From an uncultured Mesorhizobium sp. (GTDB lineage: Bacteria; Pseudomonadota; Alphaproteobacteria; Rhizobiales; Rhizobiaceae), in contig CALFXR010000140.1 of NCBI GenBank assembly GCA_937958475.1, positions 1-44,484 of the forward strand: DNA of 44,484 nucleotides. The letters are read 5' to 3'. Positions within the stretch are counted from its first letter, which is position 1; each line of letters opens with the position of its first letter. Below the pieces are notes generated by a model. The model saw nothing but the letters and a program-made list of their open reading frames with translations, made no database searches and was not told the DNA's origin. This document shows positions 6,737 to 16,485 of the stretch, piece after piece. A program made the position numbers and the translations under genes.

Positions 6737-7879
6737 ATGGCACGACGGAAACTCTCGCTTGCCGCGCTCGGCGCGCTGCTCCTCATCGCGACGGGCCTGG
6801 CGCCCGCCCTGGCCTCGCCGTCGATCGTCTTCGACGCCTCGACCGGCAGGGTCGTCGCCCATGAGGACGCGTTCCGCCGCTGGCACCCGGCCTCGCTGAC
6901 CAAGCTGATGACGGCCTACGTCACCTTCCGCGCCGTCGCCGCCGGCGAACTCGCACTCGATTCGCCGATCGAGGTGACGAAGCGCGCCGCCGCCGAGCCG
7001 CCCGCCAAGATGGGCTACAAGGCCGGCGCGGTGATGACGCTCGACAACGCGCTGAAGATGATGCTGATCAAGTCGGCCAACGACATCGCCATGGCGGTCG
7101 GCGAGAACGTCGGCGGCACCGTGCCCGCCTTCGTCGCGCGGATGAACGGCGAGGCGGCGCGGCTCGGCATGAAGGACAGCCATTTCGTCAATCCGAACGG
7201 CCTGCACGAACCCGAGCAGTACACCACGGCGCGCGATCTCGGCCTGCTGGTCATGGCGATCCGCCGCGAGTTCCCGCAATACGCGCCCTACTTCGCCATC
7301 GAGGGGCTGATCGCCGGCAAGGCCAAGTTGATGAGCTACAACATGCTGGTCGGCCGCTATGCCGGCGCCGACGGCATGAAGACCGGCTTCGTCTGCGCCT
7401 CGGGCTTCAACATGATCGGCTCGGCGACCCGCGGCGGGCGCACGCTCGTCGCCGTGGTGCTCGGCCACGGATCGGCGCTCGAGCGCACGGAGGCGGCGGC
7501 CGCGCTGCTCGACCAGGGTTTCGCCGGCAGCGGTGTCGAGGCCGCGACGCTCGCCACGCTGCCCGCCTACGGCCTCGCCGGCATGCCGGCGCCCGACATG
7601 CGCGAGGTGGTGTGCAGCAAGAAGAAGCCCGCGGCGGCGCAGTCCGAGGCGGCGGGCGATCACGAGGCCGCCGCGACGAAGTCGCCGTGGCTGGAAAAGC
7701 TGGAGAATCCGAAGCTCGTCGCCGTCGGTCTCGGCGGCGCCAAGGGCCCGGTTCCGGCCGCCTGGGCGGAGGCGCGGACGCAATATGCCGACGTCCCCAT
7801 CCCGACGCCGCGCCCGGACTATACACCGGCCGCCGCGAAGGCTACGGCACAGGGCGACAGCGCCACGACTGCCAACTGA
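6737..7879 (+). CDS. D-alanyl-D-alanine carboxypeptidase (S11, DacA/DacC family)
   Basis: A 380-residue penicillin-binding protein that trims the terminal D-Ala of peptidoglycan stem peptides in the periplasm. A signal peptide (LSLAALGALLLIATGLAPALA) occupies about residues 5-27, quoted here only as its hydrophobic span. The three active-site motifs are SLTK (about residue 54), SAN (about 114) and KTGF (about 215). The usual C-terminal PBP5 stalk is replaced by an Ala/Lys-rich low-complexity tail ending in TPRPDY, so membrane anchoring is unclear. The gene is followed after 7 bp by the CobW-type GTPase, so they are probably one transcript. Confidence 0.9.
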   Translation: MARRKLSLAALGALLLIATGLAPALASPSIVFDASTGRVVAHEDAFRRWHPASLTKLMTAYVTFRAVAAGELALDSPIEVTKRAAAEPPAKMGYKAGAVMTLDNALKMMLIKSANDIAMAVGENVGGTVPAFVARMNGEAARLGMKDSHFVNPNGLHEPEQYTTARDLGLLVMAIRREFPQYAPYFAIEGLIAGKAKLMSYNMLVGRYAGADGMKTGFVCASGFNMIGSATRGGRTLVAVVLGHGSALERTEAAAALLDQGFAGSGVEAATLATLPAYGLAGMPAPDMREVVCSKKKPAAAQSEAAGDHEAAATKSPWLEKLENPKLVAVGLGGAKGPVPAAWAEARTQYADVPIPTPRPDYTPAAAKATAQGDSATTAN

Positions 7880-7886
7880 GATCTTC

Positions 7887-9095
7887 ATGAGCACCTTCTC
7901 CCCCATTCCGGTCTCGGTCCTCACCGGCTTCCTCGGCGCCGGCAAGACGACCCTGCTCAACCGCCTGCTCAAGGACCCGGCGATGGTCGACACGGCCGTC
8001 ATCATCAACGAGTTCGGCGACGTCGCGATCGACCATCTCCTCGTCGAGCAGGCCTCCGACGGCGTCATCCAGCTGTCCGACGGATGCCTGTGCTGCACCG
8101 TGCGCGGCGAACTCGTCGACACGCTGGCCGATCTCGTCGACCGCGTGCAGACCGGCAGGATCGCGCGGCTGGCCAGGGTGGTGATCGAGACGACCGGGCT
8201 CGCCGATCCGGCGCCGGTGCTGCAGGCGATCATCGGCCATCCGGCGCTCGCCCAGGCCTACCGGCTCGACGGCGTCGTCACGCTGGTCGACGCACTCAAC
8301 GGCGAGAAGACGCTCGACGACCACATCGAGGCGGTCAAGCAGGTGGCGATGGCCGACCGCATCGTGCTCACCAAGACCGACATCGAGCCGGCCTCGCCGG
8401 GCTTGCGCCGGCGGCTGGCGACGTTGAACCCGCGCGCGCCGGTGATCGCCGCGTCCGATCCTGCGGCGCTCGGCGCCGCGATCCTGTCGTGCGGCCTCTA
8501 CGATCCGGCGACCAAGACCGCCGACGTGCGGCGCTGGCTCGGCGAAGAGGCCGAGCACCACGATCACGATCACGACCACCACCACGACCACGATCACGAC
8601 CACGATCACGATCACGACCATGTGCATGACCACGACCATGGCCATCACCACCGCGGTCACGGTCACGACCACGGCCATGCGCATGGCGGCCATCACCGCC
8701 ACGATTCGCGGATCCGCTCGCTGTCGCTGCGCCACGAGGGGCCGCTGCCCTGGGGCGCGATCGAGACGTTCCTCGACATCCTGCTGTCGACGCAGGGAGA
8801 CAACCTGCTGCGGCTGAAGGGCATCGTCGAACTGGCCGAGGATCGTTCGCGGCCGCTCGTGGTCCACGCCGTGCAGCGCATGCTCTATCCGCCGGCGCGG
8901 CTGCCCGCATGGCCCGATGCGGAACGCGGCACGCGCCTCGTCGTCATCGCCATCGACGTGCCCGAGGACTATGTCCGCCGGCTCTTCGCGGCGGCGACGG
9001 GGCGGCCTGCGATCGATGCGCCGGACCGGGCGGCGCTGGAAGCGAACCCGCTCGCCATCGCCGGGTTTCCCGGTGGAGCGCCGCGCCGGGCCTGA
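7887..9095 (+). CDS. CobW/COG0523 family GTPase with His-rich metal-binding linker
   Basis: A 402-residue G3E-family GTPase metallochaperone. Walker A is GFLGAGKTTLL (about residue 14), the metal-binding signature is CLCCTVRGEL (CxCC, about 70), the switch region is VIETTGLADP, and the base-specificity motif is LTKTD. Between the GTPase and the C-terminal CobW_C domain (about residues 275-400) lies a run of roughly 55 residues made mostly of His and Asp with Gly (about 218-272), a likely zinc or cobalt buffer. The start ATG 7887 gives the canonical PVSVLTGFLG opening. Zinc delivery is the best guess for COG0523 proteins; since cobS/cobT lie 9 kb away, a cobalt role cannot be excluded. Confidence 0.88.
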   Translation: MSTFSPIPVSVLTGFLGAGKTTLLNRLLKDPAMVDTAVIINEFGDVAIDHLLVEQASDGVIQLSDGCLCCTVRGELVDTLADLVDRVQTGRIARLARVVIETTGLADPAPVLQAIIGHPALAQAYRLDGVVTLVDALNGEKTLDDHIEAVKQVAMADRIVLTKTDIEPASPGLRRRLATLNPRAPVIAASDPAALGAAILSCGLYDPATKTADVRRWLGEEAEHHDHDHDHHHDHDHDHDHDHDHVHDHDHGHHHRGHGHDHGHAHGGHHRHDSRIRSLSLRHEGPLPWGAIETFLDILLSTQGDNLLRLKGIVELAEDRSRPLVVHAVQRMLYPPARLPAWPDAERGTRLVVIAIDVPEDYVRRLFAAATGRPAIDAPDRAALEANPLAIAGFPGGAPRRA

Positions 9096-9137
9096 GGAAA
9101 GGGACCTCATCCCGCAAGAAACAAGCTGTTCCCGTTG

Positions 9138-9371
9138 TCAGGCGCCGCGCTCGACAAGAAAGCGGTGGCCGCGCTCGGTGGCGGCGCTTTCCACCAGGAG
9201 GTGGCCGCTCTCGGCGAGAAACGCGGGGATGTCGATGACGGCCAGGGGATCGGTCGTCTCCAGCCAGAGCCGGCTTCCCGCGGGCATCGCCCGGAGGCGC
9301 TTGCGCGCCTTCAGCACCGGCAGGGGGCAGTTGAGGCCGCGCAGATCGTAGGTCTCGGCGTCGGGCGCCAT
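9138..9371 (-). CDS. TusA-family sulfurtransferase-like protein
   Basis: A 77-residue protein of the TusA/SirA family. It has the signature YDLRGLNCPLPVLKAR, with the catalytic Cys at residue 15, followed by the typical two-layer sandwich pattern LWLETTDPLAVIDIPAFL. TusA proteins carry persulfide sulfur, for example toward tRNA thiolation or molybdenum cofactor; the partner here is unknown. It starts 8 bp after the stop of the L,D-transpeptidase gene on the same strand, so they probably share a transcript without an obvious functional link. Confidence 0.85.
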   Translation of the reverse strand: MAPDAETYDLRGLNCPLPVLKARKRLRAMPAGSRLWLETTDPLAVIDIPAFLAESGHLLVESAATERGHRFLVERGA

Positions 9372-9379
9372 GTCAAGGA

Positions 9380-10669
9380 TCAGCTGCCGAAGATGTTGGC
9401 GAAGCGCTTGCGCACCCCGCCGAGCAGGCCCGGCTTGGTTTCGGGGTCGGCAGCGACCTCGGCGGGAGCAGCGGTCGCGGCGTCCGGCTTCGCGCCATCG
9501 GCTTTCGCCGCGGCGGCATCCTTCACGGCCTGGGCGAGGGCGGCGGCGGCCGCCTTCTCCTCCTCGGCGCGCTTCTTCGCGGCGATCTTCTCCTCGGCGG
9601 CCTTCTTCTTCGCCGCCTCGGCGGCCTCGAGCGCGGCCATGCGGCGGCCGGCCGGCGAATCGATGCGGCCCTTGCGCTCGGTCGTCTCGACGACGACGCC
9701 TTCCTCGACCATGTCCGGCGGCTCCAGCGAGACGCGCTCGCCGCGGGCCCGCTTCCTGGTCCATTCCTGGACCATCATGGCTTCCTTGATGCCGTGGATC
9801 GACGGGCGCGGCGAGATCGGCGAGGCGCTGCCGACGGCTGCGTCGAACGCCGCCTCGTAGCCCGCCTTGTAGGACTGGTAGGCTGCGGCGAGCGTCGCCG
9901 GCTGCGTCGTCGGCGGGCAGGGGCCGGTCGGCGAGAAGGCGGCGCCTTCCTCGGCGATCTGGTTGAAGACGTAGCGCTTCTCGCAGACGTCGACCTTGGG
10001 CGGAACCTTGGTGATCTCGAAGTGGTCGTAGCCTTCCTTCAGCATCTTCCAGAACTCGTAGTTCGGGTCGTTGCGATAGCGCGCCATGTTGGCCGCGGTC
10101 ATGCGGAAGGGAAAGGCCTGGATCTGGAACTCGGTCTGGCCGCCGCGGAAGGCGTCGCGGCCGAAGGCGTAGATGTCCTCGATCTGCTGGTCGGTCATGG
10201 AATAGCAGCCCGACGACGAACAGGCGCCGTGCACCATCAGGTTCGACCCGGTGCGGCCGTGGGCGCGGTCGTAGGCGTTGGGGTAGCCCATATTGAAGGC
10301 GAGGTGGTAGCTCGAGTTCGGGTTCATCTGCGCGGGGCGGACCGTGTAGAAGCCCTCGGGCGCCTGGCGGTCGCCCTCGATGAACTTCGGCCCGAGCTGC
10401 CCCGACCACTTGCAGATGTCGTAGGAGGCGATGATGTCGAAGCGGCCGTTCGACTTCTGCTTCCAGATCTCGAGCTTGCCTTCCTCCTTGAAGATGCGGG
10501 CCATCACCGGGGACGTACGGTTCATCCCCTTGGCGTTCATTTCCGCGAGAATCTCCGACGACAGCCGCTTCTCCGCCTTCGGCGCGAAGTCGCCGTATGA
10601 GCCTTCGGTGCAGCCGGCCACGGCGAGCGCGGCAATCAGCAATGCGGTGCGGGCTACGCTGGAAATCAT
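9380..10669 (-). CDS. L,D-transpeptidase (YkuD/YafK-like) lipoprotein
   Basis: A 429-residue exported protein. The N-terminus is a lipoprotein signal with lipobox LAVAGC (Cys about residue 20). The YkuD-type catalytic region lies at about residues 55-210 with the active-site pattern HGACSSSGCYSM. Such enzymes make 3-3 peptidoglycan cross-links or attach or release proteins from peptidoglycan; the YafK branch is the closest by pattern. After residue ~290 there is a long Ala/Lys/Glu-rich predicted coiled coil (EAAEAAKKKAAEEK) that may span the periplasm, and the C-terminus ends with GGVRKRFANIFGS. No close neighbour clarifies its partner. Confidence 0.8.
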   Translation of the reverse strand: MISSVARTALLIAALAVAGCTEGSYGDFAPKAEKRLSSEILAEMNAKGMNRTSPVMARIFKEEGKLEIWKQKSNGRFDIIASYDICKWSGQLGPKFIEGDRQAPEGFYTVRPAQMNPNSSYHLAFNMGYPNAYDRAHGRTGSNLMVHGACSSSGCYSMTDQQIEDIYAFGRDAFRGGQTEFQIQAFPFRMTAANMARYRNDPNYEFWKMLKEGYDHFEITKVPPKVDVCEKRYVFNQIAEEGAAFSPTGPCPPTTQPATLAAAYQSYKAGYEAAFDAAVGSASPISPRPSIHGIKEAMMVQEWTRKRARGERVSLEPPDMVEEGVVVETTERKGRIDSPAGRRMAALEAAEAAKKKAAEEKIAAKKRAEEEKAAAAALAQAVKDAAAAKADGAKPDAATAAPAEVAADPETKPGLLGGVRKRFANIFGS

Positions 10670-10887
10670 GCTCTCGAAATCGTCTTCTCTTGCCGGCGCG
10701 TCGCGTGGAGGCGGCCGCCGGTCGTCAGGCTTTTCGCCACACTAGATGCGTTAACCTTGAGAAACGATTACCGCAGTCGCGCGGCAACCCTCCCTCACGC
10801 TACTGTCATTGAACGTCGCGAGGCGGCGATTTTATGGCGAAACCGTGTCGAGGCCGACGTGCGGGGGAGGGCGGAATGCCGCGCCCG

Positions 10888-11838
10888 TCAGAGGCTGCGG
10901 CCGATCGCCAGGAATTTTTCCCGCCGTTGCTCGCGGAAATCCATGTTCGACGCGGCAAGATCGCGCAGGCCCGCGGCGATCTGGTCGCCAGCCGCGGCGA
11001 GGACCACCTCCGGCGCCCTGTGGGCGCCGCCGAGCGGCTCGGGCACGATGCCGTCGATGATCTTCAGGTCGAGAAGGTCCTGCGCCGTGATCTTCATCGA
11101 GGTTGCGGCGTCCTTGGCCCGCGTCGAATCGTGCCAGAGGATCGAGGCCGCGCCCTCCGGCGAGATGACCGAGTAGATGGCGTGCTCGAGCATGTAGACG
11201 CGGTTGGCGGTGGCGATGGCGATGGCACCGCCGGAGCCGCCCTCGCCGATGATCATGGCGATCGACGGTACCTTCAGCGCCAGGCAGCGCGAGGTCGAGC
11301 GGGCGATCGCCTCGGCCTGGCCGCGCTCCTCGGCGCCGATGCCGGGATAGGCGCCGGCGGTGTCGACGAGGCTGACGACCGGCACGCCGAAGCGGTCGGC
11401 CAGTTCCATGATGCGCACGGCCTTGCGGTAGCCCTCGGGCTTGGCCATGCCGAAATTGTGCTTCAGCCGGGTCTTGGTGTCGGAGCCCTTCTCCTGGCCG
11501 ATGACGGCCACGGGCTCGCCGCGGAAGCGGGCGAAGCCGCCGACGATGGCGTGGTCCTCGCCGAAGGCGCGGTCGCCGGCGAGCGGCGTGAAGTCGGTGA
11601 ACAGCTCGCGCAGGTAGTCGACGCAGTGCGGCCGGTCCGGGTGGCGCGCGACCTGCGCCTTCTGCCATGGGGTGAGCACGCGGTAGACCTCGCGGAGCGC
11701 TTCCTTCGAGCGCTTCTCCAGGCGCGCGATCTCGTCGCCGACATCGACGGCCTCGCCGCTCTCGGCGAGCTTCTTCAGCTCGATGATCTTGCCCTCGAGA
11801 TCGGCGACGGGCTTTTCGAAATCGAGGTAATTGTACAT
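10888..11838 (-). CDS. accA: Acetyl-CoA carboxylase carboxyltransferase subunit alpha
   Basis: A 316-residue protein, the normal length for AccA, which transfers the carboxyl group from biotin to acetyl-CoA to make malonyl-CoA for fatty acid synthesis, together with AccD. It opens with the rhizobial form MYNYLDFEKPVADLEGKI and contains the crotonase-fold motifs VDTAGAYPGIGAEERGQ and IIGEGGSGGAIAIA, which form the oxyanion hole, plus ISPEGAASILW. I chose ATG 11838; an earlier in-frame ATG at 11919 would add 27 residues unlike the family. There is no accD nearby, as usual in this group. Confidence 0.95.
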   Translation of the reverse strand: MYNYLDFEKPVADLEGKIIELKKLAESGEAVDVGDEIARLEKRSKEALREVYRVLTPWQKAQVARHPDRPHCVDYLRELFTDFTPLAGDRAFGEDHAIVGGFARFRGEPVAVIGQEKGSDTKTRLKHNFGMAKPEGYRKAVRIMELADRFGVPVVSLVDTAGAYPGIGAEERGQAEAIARSTSRCLALKVPSIAMIIGEGGSGGAIAIATANRVYMLEHAIYSVISPEGAASILWHDSTRAKDAATSMKITAQDLLDLKIIDGIVPEPLGGAHRAPEVVLAAAGDQIAAGLRDLAASNMDFREQRREKFLAIGRSL

Positions 11839-11934
11839 TTTCGATCGAACCAGGCGCGGCATGCGCATCGACAAAGGCGGGGTGGACGACGGTGCCCACG
11901 GCCCGGAATTCGACCTCACATAGCGAGGCGGGGC

Positions 11935-12861
<927 letters not shown>

Positions 12862-12880
12862 CGCTGCTGCTGCTTCATCG

Positions 12881-13033
12881 CTACTGCTGCGGCGGATTCA
12901 GCTTCTCGGGCGGGATACGTACCGTCATCTCGCCCTTCTTCGGCTCGACGAAGGTCGCCAGCGCGAACATCGCCGCGTAGGCGAGGCCGGCCAGCACGGC
13001 GATGGTCATGAGGAAGCGGAAAAGGGTCGGCAT
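12881..13033 (-). CDS. Small conserved membrane protein between xerD and aroK
   Basis: A 50-residue protein with one transmembrane segment (FLMTIAVLAGLAYAAMFAL, about residues 7-25) and a short polar tail rich in Pro and Lys (FVEPKKGEMTVRIPPEK). Similar short proteins occur at this spot between xerD and aroK in related Rhizobiales, from memory. Function is unknown. It lies 19 bp upstream of xerD on the same strand and divergent from aroK. The ATG at 13033 gives a compact protein starting directly before the membrane segment. Confidence 0.7.
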   Translation of the reverse strand: MPTLFRFLMTIAVLAGLAYAAMFALATFVEPKKGEMTVRIPPEKLNPPQQ

Positions 13034-13186
13034 GTGCTCGGTCCGCTCGTCTGCTGCGCTCTTTGTATCCCGTAGCTGTGCCCTTATGGGACGCGGTGGC
13101 CGGCTTTTCAAGTGCGAGGCGCCGGCCGGGCCGCTTGACGCGTTCTTCCTTTTGATGTCGATACGCCCGCAGCGGAAGGGCTGACG

Positions 13187-13795
13187 ATGACGGACGACAG
13201 CAAACCGGCGGAGCGCTTGCCCGCGGCGCTTCTCGAGCGCCTCGGCAGCCGTTCGATCGTCTTCATCGGGCTGATGGGAGCCGGAAAGACGGCGATCGGC
13301 CGCCGCGTCGCCAATGCGCTCGGCCTCGCCTTCATCGACAGCGACCACGAGATCGAGACGGTCTCGCGCATGACCATACCGGAGCTCTTCGAGCGCTACG
13401 GCGAGCCGGAGTTCCGGGCCCTGGAGCAGCGCGTCATCCTGCGCATCCTGGAGAACGGGCCGCTGGTGCTGTCGACCGGCGGCGGCGCCTACATGAACGA
13501 GCAGACGCGCAAGGCGATCGCCGACCACGGCGTCTCGATCTGGCTGAAGGCGGACCTCGACACGCTGATGGAGCGTGTGGCCAAGAAGCAGAACCGCCCG
13601 CTGCTCAAGGCCGCGGATCCGCGCGCCGTCATGCAGCGGCTGATGGAGGAGCGCTACCCCGTCTACGCCCAGGCCGACGCGACGGTGGCGACCCGGCAGG
13701 AGCGCAAGGAAGTGATCGCCGACGAGGTGGTGGCGGCGCTGTGGTCGCTGCTCGGCCTGGAGAACGAGGCTCCGTCCGCGGAGGAGAGACAATGA
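13187..13795 (+). CDS. aroK: Shikimate kinase
   Basis: A 202-residue kinase that phosphorylates shikimate at the 3-hydroxyl with ATP, the fifth step of the chorismate pathway. The P-loop is GLMGAGKTAIG (about residues 28-38), the shikimate-binding residues are in DSDHEIE and the conserved GGGAYM, and the lid arginine is in KKQNRPLL. An N-terminal extension of about 22 residues precedes the core, common in Rhizobiales. Its stop codon overlaps the aroB start (ATGA), so the two are translationally coupled. Confidence 0.95.
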   Translation: MTDDSKPAERLPAALLERLGSRSIVFIGLMGAGKTAIGRRVANALGLAFIDSDHEIETVSRMTIPELFERYGEPEFRALEQRVILRILENGPLVLSTGGGAYMNEQTRKAIADHGVSIWLKADLDTLMERVAKKQNRPLLKAADPRAVMQRLMEERYPVYAQADATVATRQERKEVIADEVVAALWSLLGLENEAPSAEERQ

Positions 13796-14913
13796 CGCCG
13801 TCCGACGCCGTGACCGTCGAAGTGGGCCTGGGAGACCGCGCCTACGACATCCTCATCGGTCCCGGCCTGCTTTCCCGCGCCGGCGCCGAGATCGCCAGGC
13901 GCCTGCCGGGCGTGCGCGCCGCGATCGTCACCGACGAGAACGTCGCGGGCGCCCATCTCGCAACGCTTAGCGCAGGCCTCGAGGCGGCGGGCATCGCGGC
14001 GACGCCGATCGTGCTCCCCGCCGGCGAGAAGACGAAAAGCTTCGCCGCGCTCCAGGACGTCGTCGACGGCGTGCTCGCCGCCCGGCTGGAGCGGCGCGAC
14101 GTGGTGATCGCGCTCGGCGGCGGCGTGATGGGCGATCTCGCCGGCTTCGCCGCCGGAATCGTGCGCCGCGGCATGGGTTTCGTGCAGGTGCCGACATCGC
14201 TCCTGGCGCAGGTCGATTCCTCGGTCGGCGGCAAGACCGGGATCAACACCGCCCGCGGCAAGAACCTGGTCGGCGTCTTCCACCAGCCGAAGCTGGTGCT
14301 GGCCGACACCGACGCGCTGGACACGCTGCCGCCGCGCGAGTTCCGCGCCGGCTATGCCGAGGTGGCGAAGTACGGGCTGATCGACCGGCCGGACTTCTTC
14401 GCCTGGCTGGAGGCGAACTGGCGCGACGTCTTCTCCGGCGGAGAAGCGCGGACCCGCGCCATCGCTGAATCCTGCCGCGCCAAGGCCGACGTCGTGGCGC
14501 GCGACGAGTTCGAGACCGGCGACCGGGCCCTGCTCAACCTCGGCCACACATTCGGCCATGCGCTGGAGGCGGCGACCGCCTATGACGGCTCCCGCCTCGT
14601 CCATGGCGAGGGCGTCGCCATCGGGCTGGCGCTCGCGCACCGCTTCTCCGCAAGGCTCAATCTCGCCAGCCCGGACGATGCCGAGCGCGTCGAGGCGCAT
14701 CTGAAGGCCGTCGGCCTGCCCTGGCGCCTCTCCGACGTGCCGGGCGGCCTGCCCGCCGCGGAACGCCTGCTCGAATTCATCCAGCAGGACAAGAAGGTCT
14801 CGCGCGGCGCGCTCACCTTCATCCTCACGCACGGAATCGGCCGGTCGTTCATCGCCAGGGACGTTCCGGTGTCCGAGGTGCTGGCATTTCTCATGGAGAC
14901 CCACCCGGGATGA
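13792..14913 (+). CDS. aroB: 3-dehydroquinate synthase
   Basis: A 373-residue NAD- and zinc-dependent enzyme that cyclises DAHP to 3-dehydroquinate. Motifs: NAD-binding GGGVMGDLAGFAA, QVPTSLLAQVDSSVGGKTG, and metal ligands in GYAEVAKYG, NLGHTFGHALE and HGEGVAIG. The start ATG at 13792 overlaps the aroK stop; upstream in-frame starts lie within aroK. The gene's own stop overlaps the start of the next gene in the same ATGA fashion, giving a tight three-gene operon. Confidence 0.95.
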   Translation: MTPSDAVTVEVGLGDRAYDILIGPGLLSRAGAEIARRLPGVRAAIVTDENVAGAHLATLSAGLEAAGIAATPIVLPAGEKTKSFAALQDVVDGVLAARLERRDVVIALGGGVMGDLAGFAAGIVRRGMGFVQVPTSLLAQVDSSVGGKTGINTARGKNLVGVFHQPKLVLADTDALDTLPPREFRAGYAEVAKYGLIDRPDFFAWLEANWRDVFSGGEARTRAIAESCRAKADVVARDEFETGDRALLNLGHTFGHALEAATAYDGSRLVHGEGVAIGLALAHRFSARLNLASPDDAERVEAHLKAVGLPWRLSDVPGGLPAAERLLEFIQQDKKVSRGALTFILTHGIGRSFIARDVPVSEVLAFLMETHPG

Positions 14914-16187
14914 GCGAACTCTGGATCACCGGCTTAATCATCCTCGGGATGATCATCCTGTCGTTCCTGTTCTCCGGCACCGAAACCGGCATGACGGCAG
15001 CCTCGAAGGCAAGGCTGCATTCGCTCGCGGCGGGCGGCGACCAGCGCGCCACGGCCGTGGAACGGATGATCGAGCGCAAGGACCGCCTCGTCGGCGCCCT
15101 GCTCATCGGCAACAACCTGGTCAACATCCTCGCCTCGGCGCTGGCGACGAGCCTGCTCCTGTCGATCTTCGGCGAGGCCGGCGTCGTCTATGCCACGCTC
15201 GGCATGACGGTCATCCTGGTCATCTTCTCGGAGATCCTGCCGAAGTCGCTGGCGCTCTACCGCCCCGAGCAGTTCGCGCTGGCCGTATCGCCCTTCGCCC
15301 GGCTCGTCGTCTTCCTGTTCGGACCGATCTCGTCGGCGGCCAATTTCGTCGTGCGCGGCATCCTGTGGTTCTTCGGCGTCAGCCTGTCGCGCGACGCGCC
15401 GATGGTCTCGGCACACGAGGAACTGCGCGGCACGGTCGAGGTGCTCCACCGCGAGGGCGCGTTCGTCAAGCAGGATCGCGACCGGGTCGGCGGCCTCCTC
15501 GACCTCGCCGAGCTCGAAGTCTCCGACATCATGGTCCACCGCACGGCGATGCGCCTGGTCAGCGCCGACGACACGCCGGACGTCGTCGTGCGCGAGATCC
15601 TGCAGAGCCCCTATACCCGCATGCCGCTCTACCGGGAGACGACCGACAACATCGTCGGCGTCGTCCACGCCAAGGACCTCCTGCGCGCGCTGCACGACGT
15701 CGGCAACGACCCGACGCGCATCGACATCATGAAGGTCGCTTCCAAGCCCTGGTTCGTGCCCGACACGACCAGCCTGCACGACCAGCTGAACGAGTTCCTG
15801 CGCCGCAAGGCCCATGTCGCCATCGTCGTCGACGAGTACGGCGAGGTCGAAGGCCTGGTGACGCTGGAAGACATCATCGAGGAGATCGTCGGCGAGATCG
15901 CCGACGAGCACGACGTCGCCGTCCAGGGCGTGAAGAAGGAGGCCGACGGTTCGATCGTCGTCGACGGCTCCGTGCCGATCCGCGACCTGAACCGCGCGCT
16001 CGACTGGTCGCTGCCCGACGAGGAGGCGACGACGATCGCCGGCCTCGTCATCCACGAGACGCAGTCGATCCCGGAGGAGAAGCAGGCCTTCACCTTCCAC
16101 GGCAAGCGCTTCATCGTCATGAAGCGCGAGAAGAACAGGATCGTGAAGCTGAGGATCAGGGATGCGGCCGAGACCGGCGTCAGGTGA
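14910..16187 (+). CDS. HlyC/CorC family protein (CNNM DUF21, CBS pair, CorC_HlyC)
   Basis: A 425-residue membrane protein. The N-terminal DUF21/CNNM domain (about 1-190) has four hydrophobic segments and the motif SGTETGMTAASKARLH; a CBS pair follows (about 205-330, with MVHRTAMRLV and IVVDEYGEVEGLVTLEDI), and the C-terminal transporter-associated domain completes the family layout. These proteins are linked to magnesium or cobalt efflux; substrate is not proven for most. Its place directly after aroK-aroB, overlapping by 4 bp, is common in Rhizobiales and probably reflects expression rather than shared function. Confidence 0.88.
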   Translation: MSELWITGLIILGMIILSFLFSGTETGMTAASKARLHSLAAGGDQRATAVERMIERKDRLVGALLIGNNLVNILASALATSLLLSIFGEAGVVYATLGMTVILVIFSEILPKSLALYRPEQFALAVSPFARLVVFLFGPISSAANFVVRGILWFFGVSLSRDAPMVSAHEELRGTVEVLHREGAFVKQDRDRVGGLLDLAELEVSDIMVHRTAMRLVSADDTPDVVVREILQSPYTRMPLYRETTDNIVGVVHAKDLLRALHDVGNDPTRIDIMKVASKPWFVPDTTSLHDQLNEFLRRKAHVAIVVDEYGEVEGLVTLEDIIEEIVGEIADEHDVAVQGVKKEADGSIVVDGSVPIRDLNRALDWSLPDEEATTIAGLVIHETQSIPEEKQAFTFHGKRFIVMKREKNRIVKLRIRDAAETGVR

Positions 16188-16210
16188 CCATGGTCATTGA
16201 TTATGGTCAT
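16185..16210. promoter_or_regulatory. Candidate toxin-antitoxin operator (three ATGGTCA half-sites)
   Basis: TGACCATGGTCA (16185-16196) is a perfect 12-bp palindrome that includes the stop codon of the upstream gene. A further direct copy of ATGGTCAT follows at 16203-16210, 13 bp after the first. The cluster lies about 40 bp before the Phd-type antitoxin start, in a locally AT-rich stretch, where autoregulatory operators of such modules sit. Confidence 0.5.
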
Positions 16211-16251
16211 AACACGCCTCGAATTACCGCAAGTCAGGCTCGGAGGCGGTG

Positions 16252-16485
16252 ATGGCGGTGCAGGTTTCGAAGTCCGAGTTCAAGGCACGGGCGCTCGAGT
16301 ATTTCAGGAAGGTCGAGGCGAGCGGGGAGCCGCTGGTGATCACCGATCATGACCGGCCAAGCCTCGAACTGCGAAAAATCGCGGAGGATATGCGCGATCC
16401 CTTCGAGATCCTGAAGGGTACGGTGCTCCGCTACGATCGTCCCCTCGATCCCGTCGACGACGAGGCGTGGGACGCCCTCAGATGA
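16252..16485 (+). CDS. Phd/YefM-like antitoxin
   Basis: A 77-residue small protein. The N-terminal half, AVQVSKSEFKARALEYFRKV, fits the DNA-binding fold of Phd/YefM-type antitoxins; the C-terminal half (DPFEILKGTVLRYDRPLDPV) is the toxin-binding tail expected of PIN-linked partners. GGAGG lies 5 nt before ATG 16252; a GTG at 16249 is too close to it. Its stop overlaps the start of the PIN gene (ATGA), a normal coupling for such pairs. The partner is frameshifted, so this antitoxin may be an orphan. Confidence 0.75.
   Translation: MAVQVSKSEFKARALEYFRKVEASGEPLVITDHDRPSLELRKIAEDMRDPFEILKGTVLRYDRPLDPVDDEAWDALR

Noticed and set aside
8560..8690. CRISPR-like or tandem repeat array
   Set aside because: The periodic GATCAC/GACCAC units are in-frame His-Asp codons inside the CobW gene, without spacers.
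10740..10775. CtrA site before the L,D-transpeptidase gene
   Set aside because: Only one TTAAC half-site is present; the second half does not match TTAA at N7.
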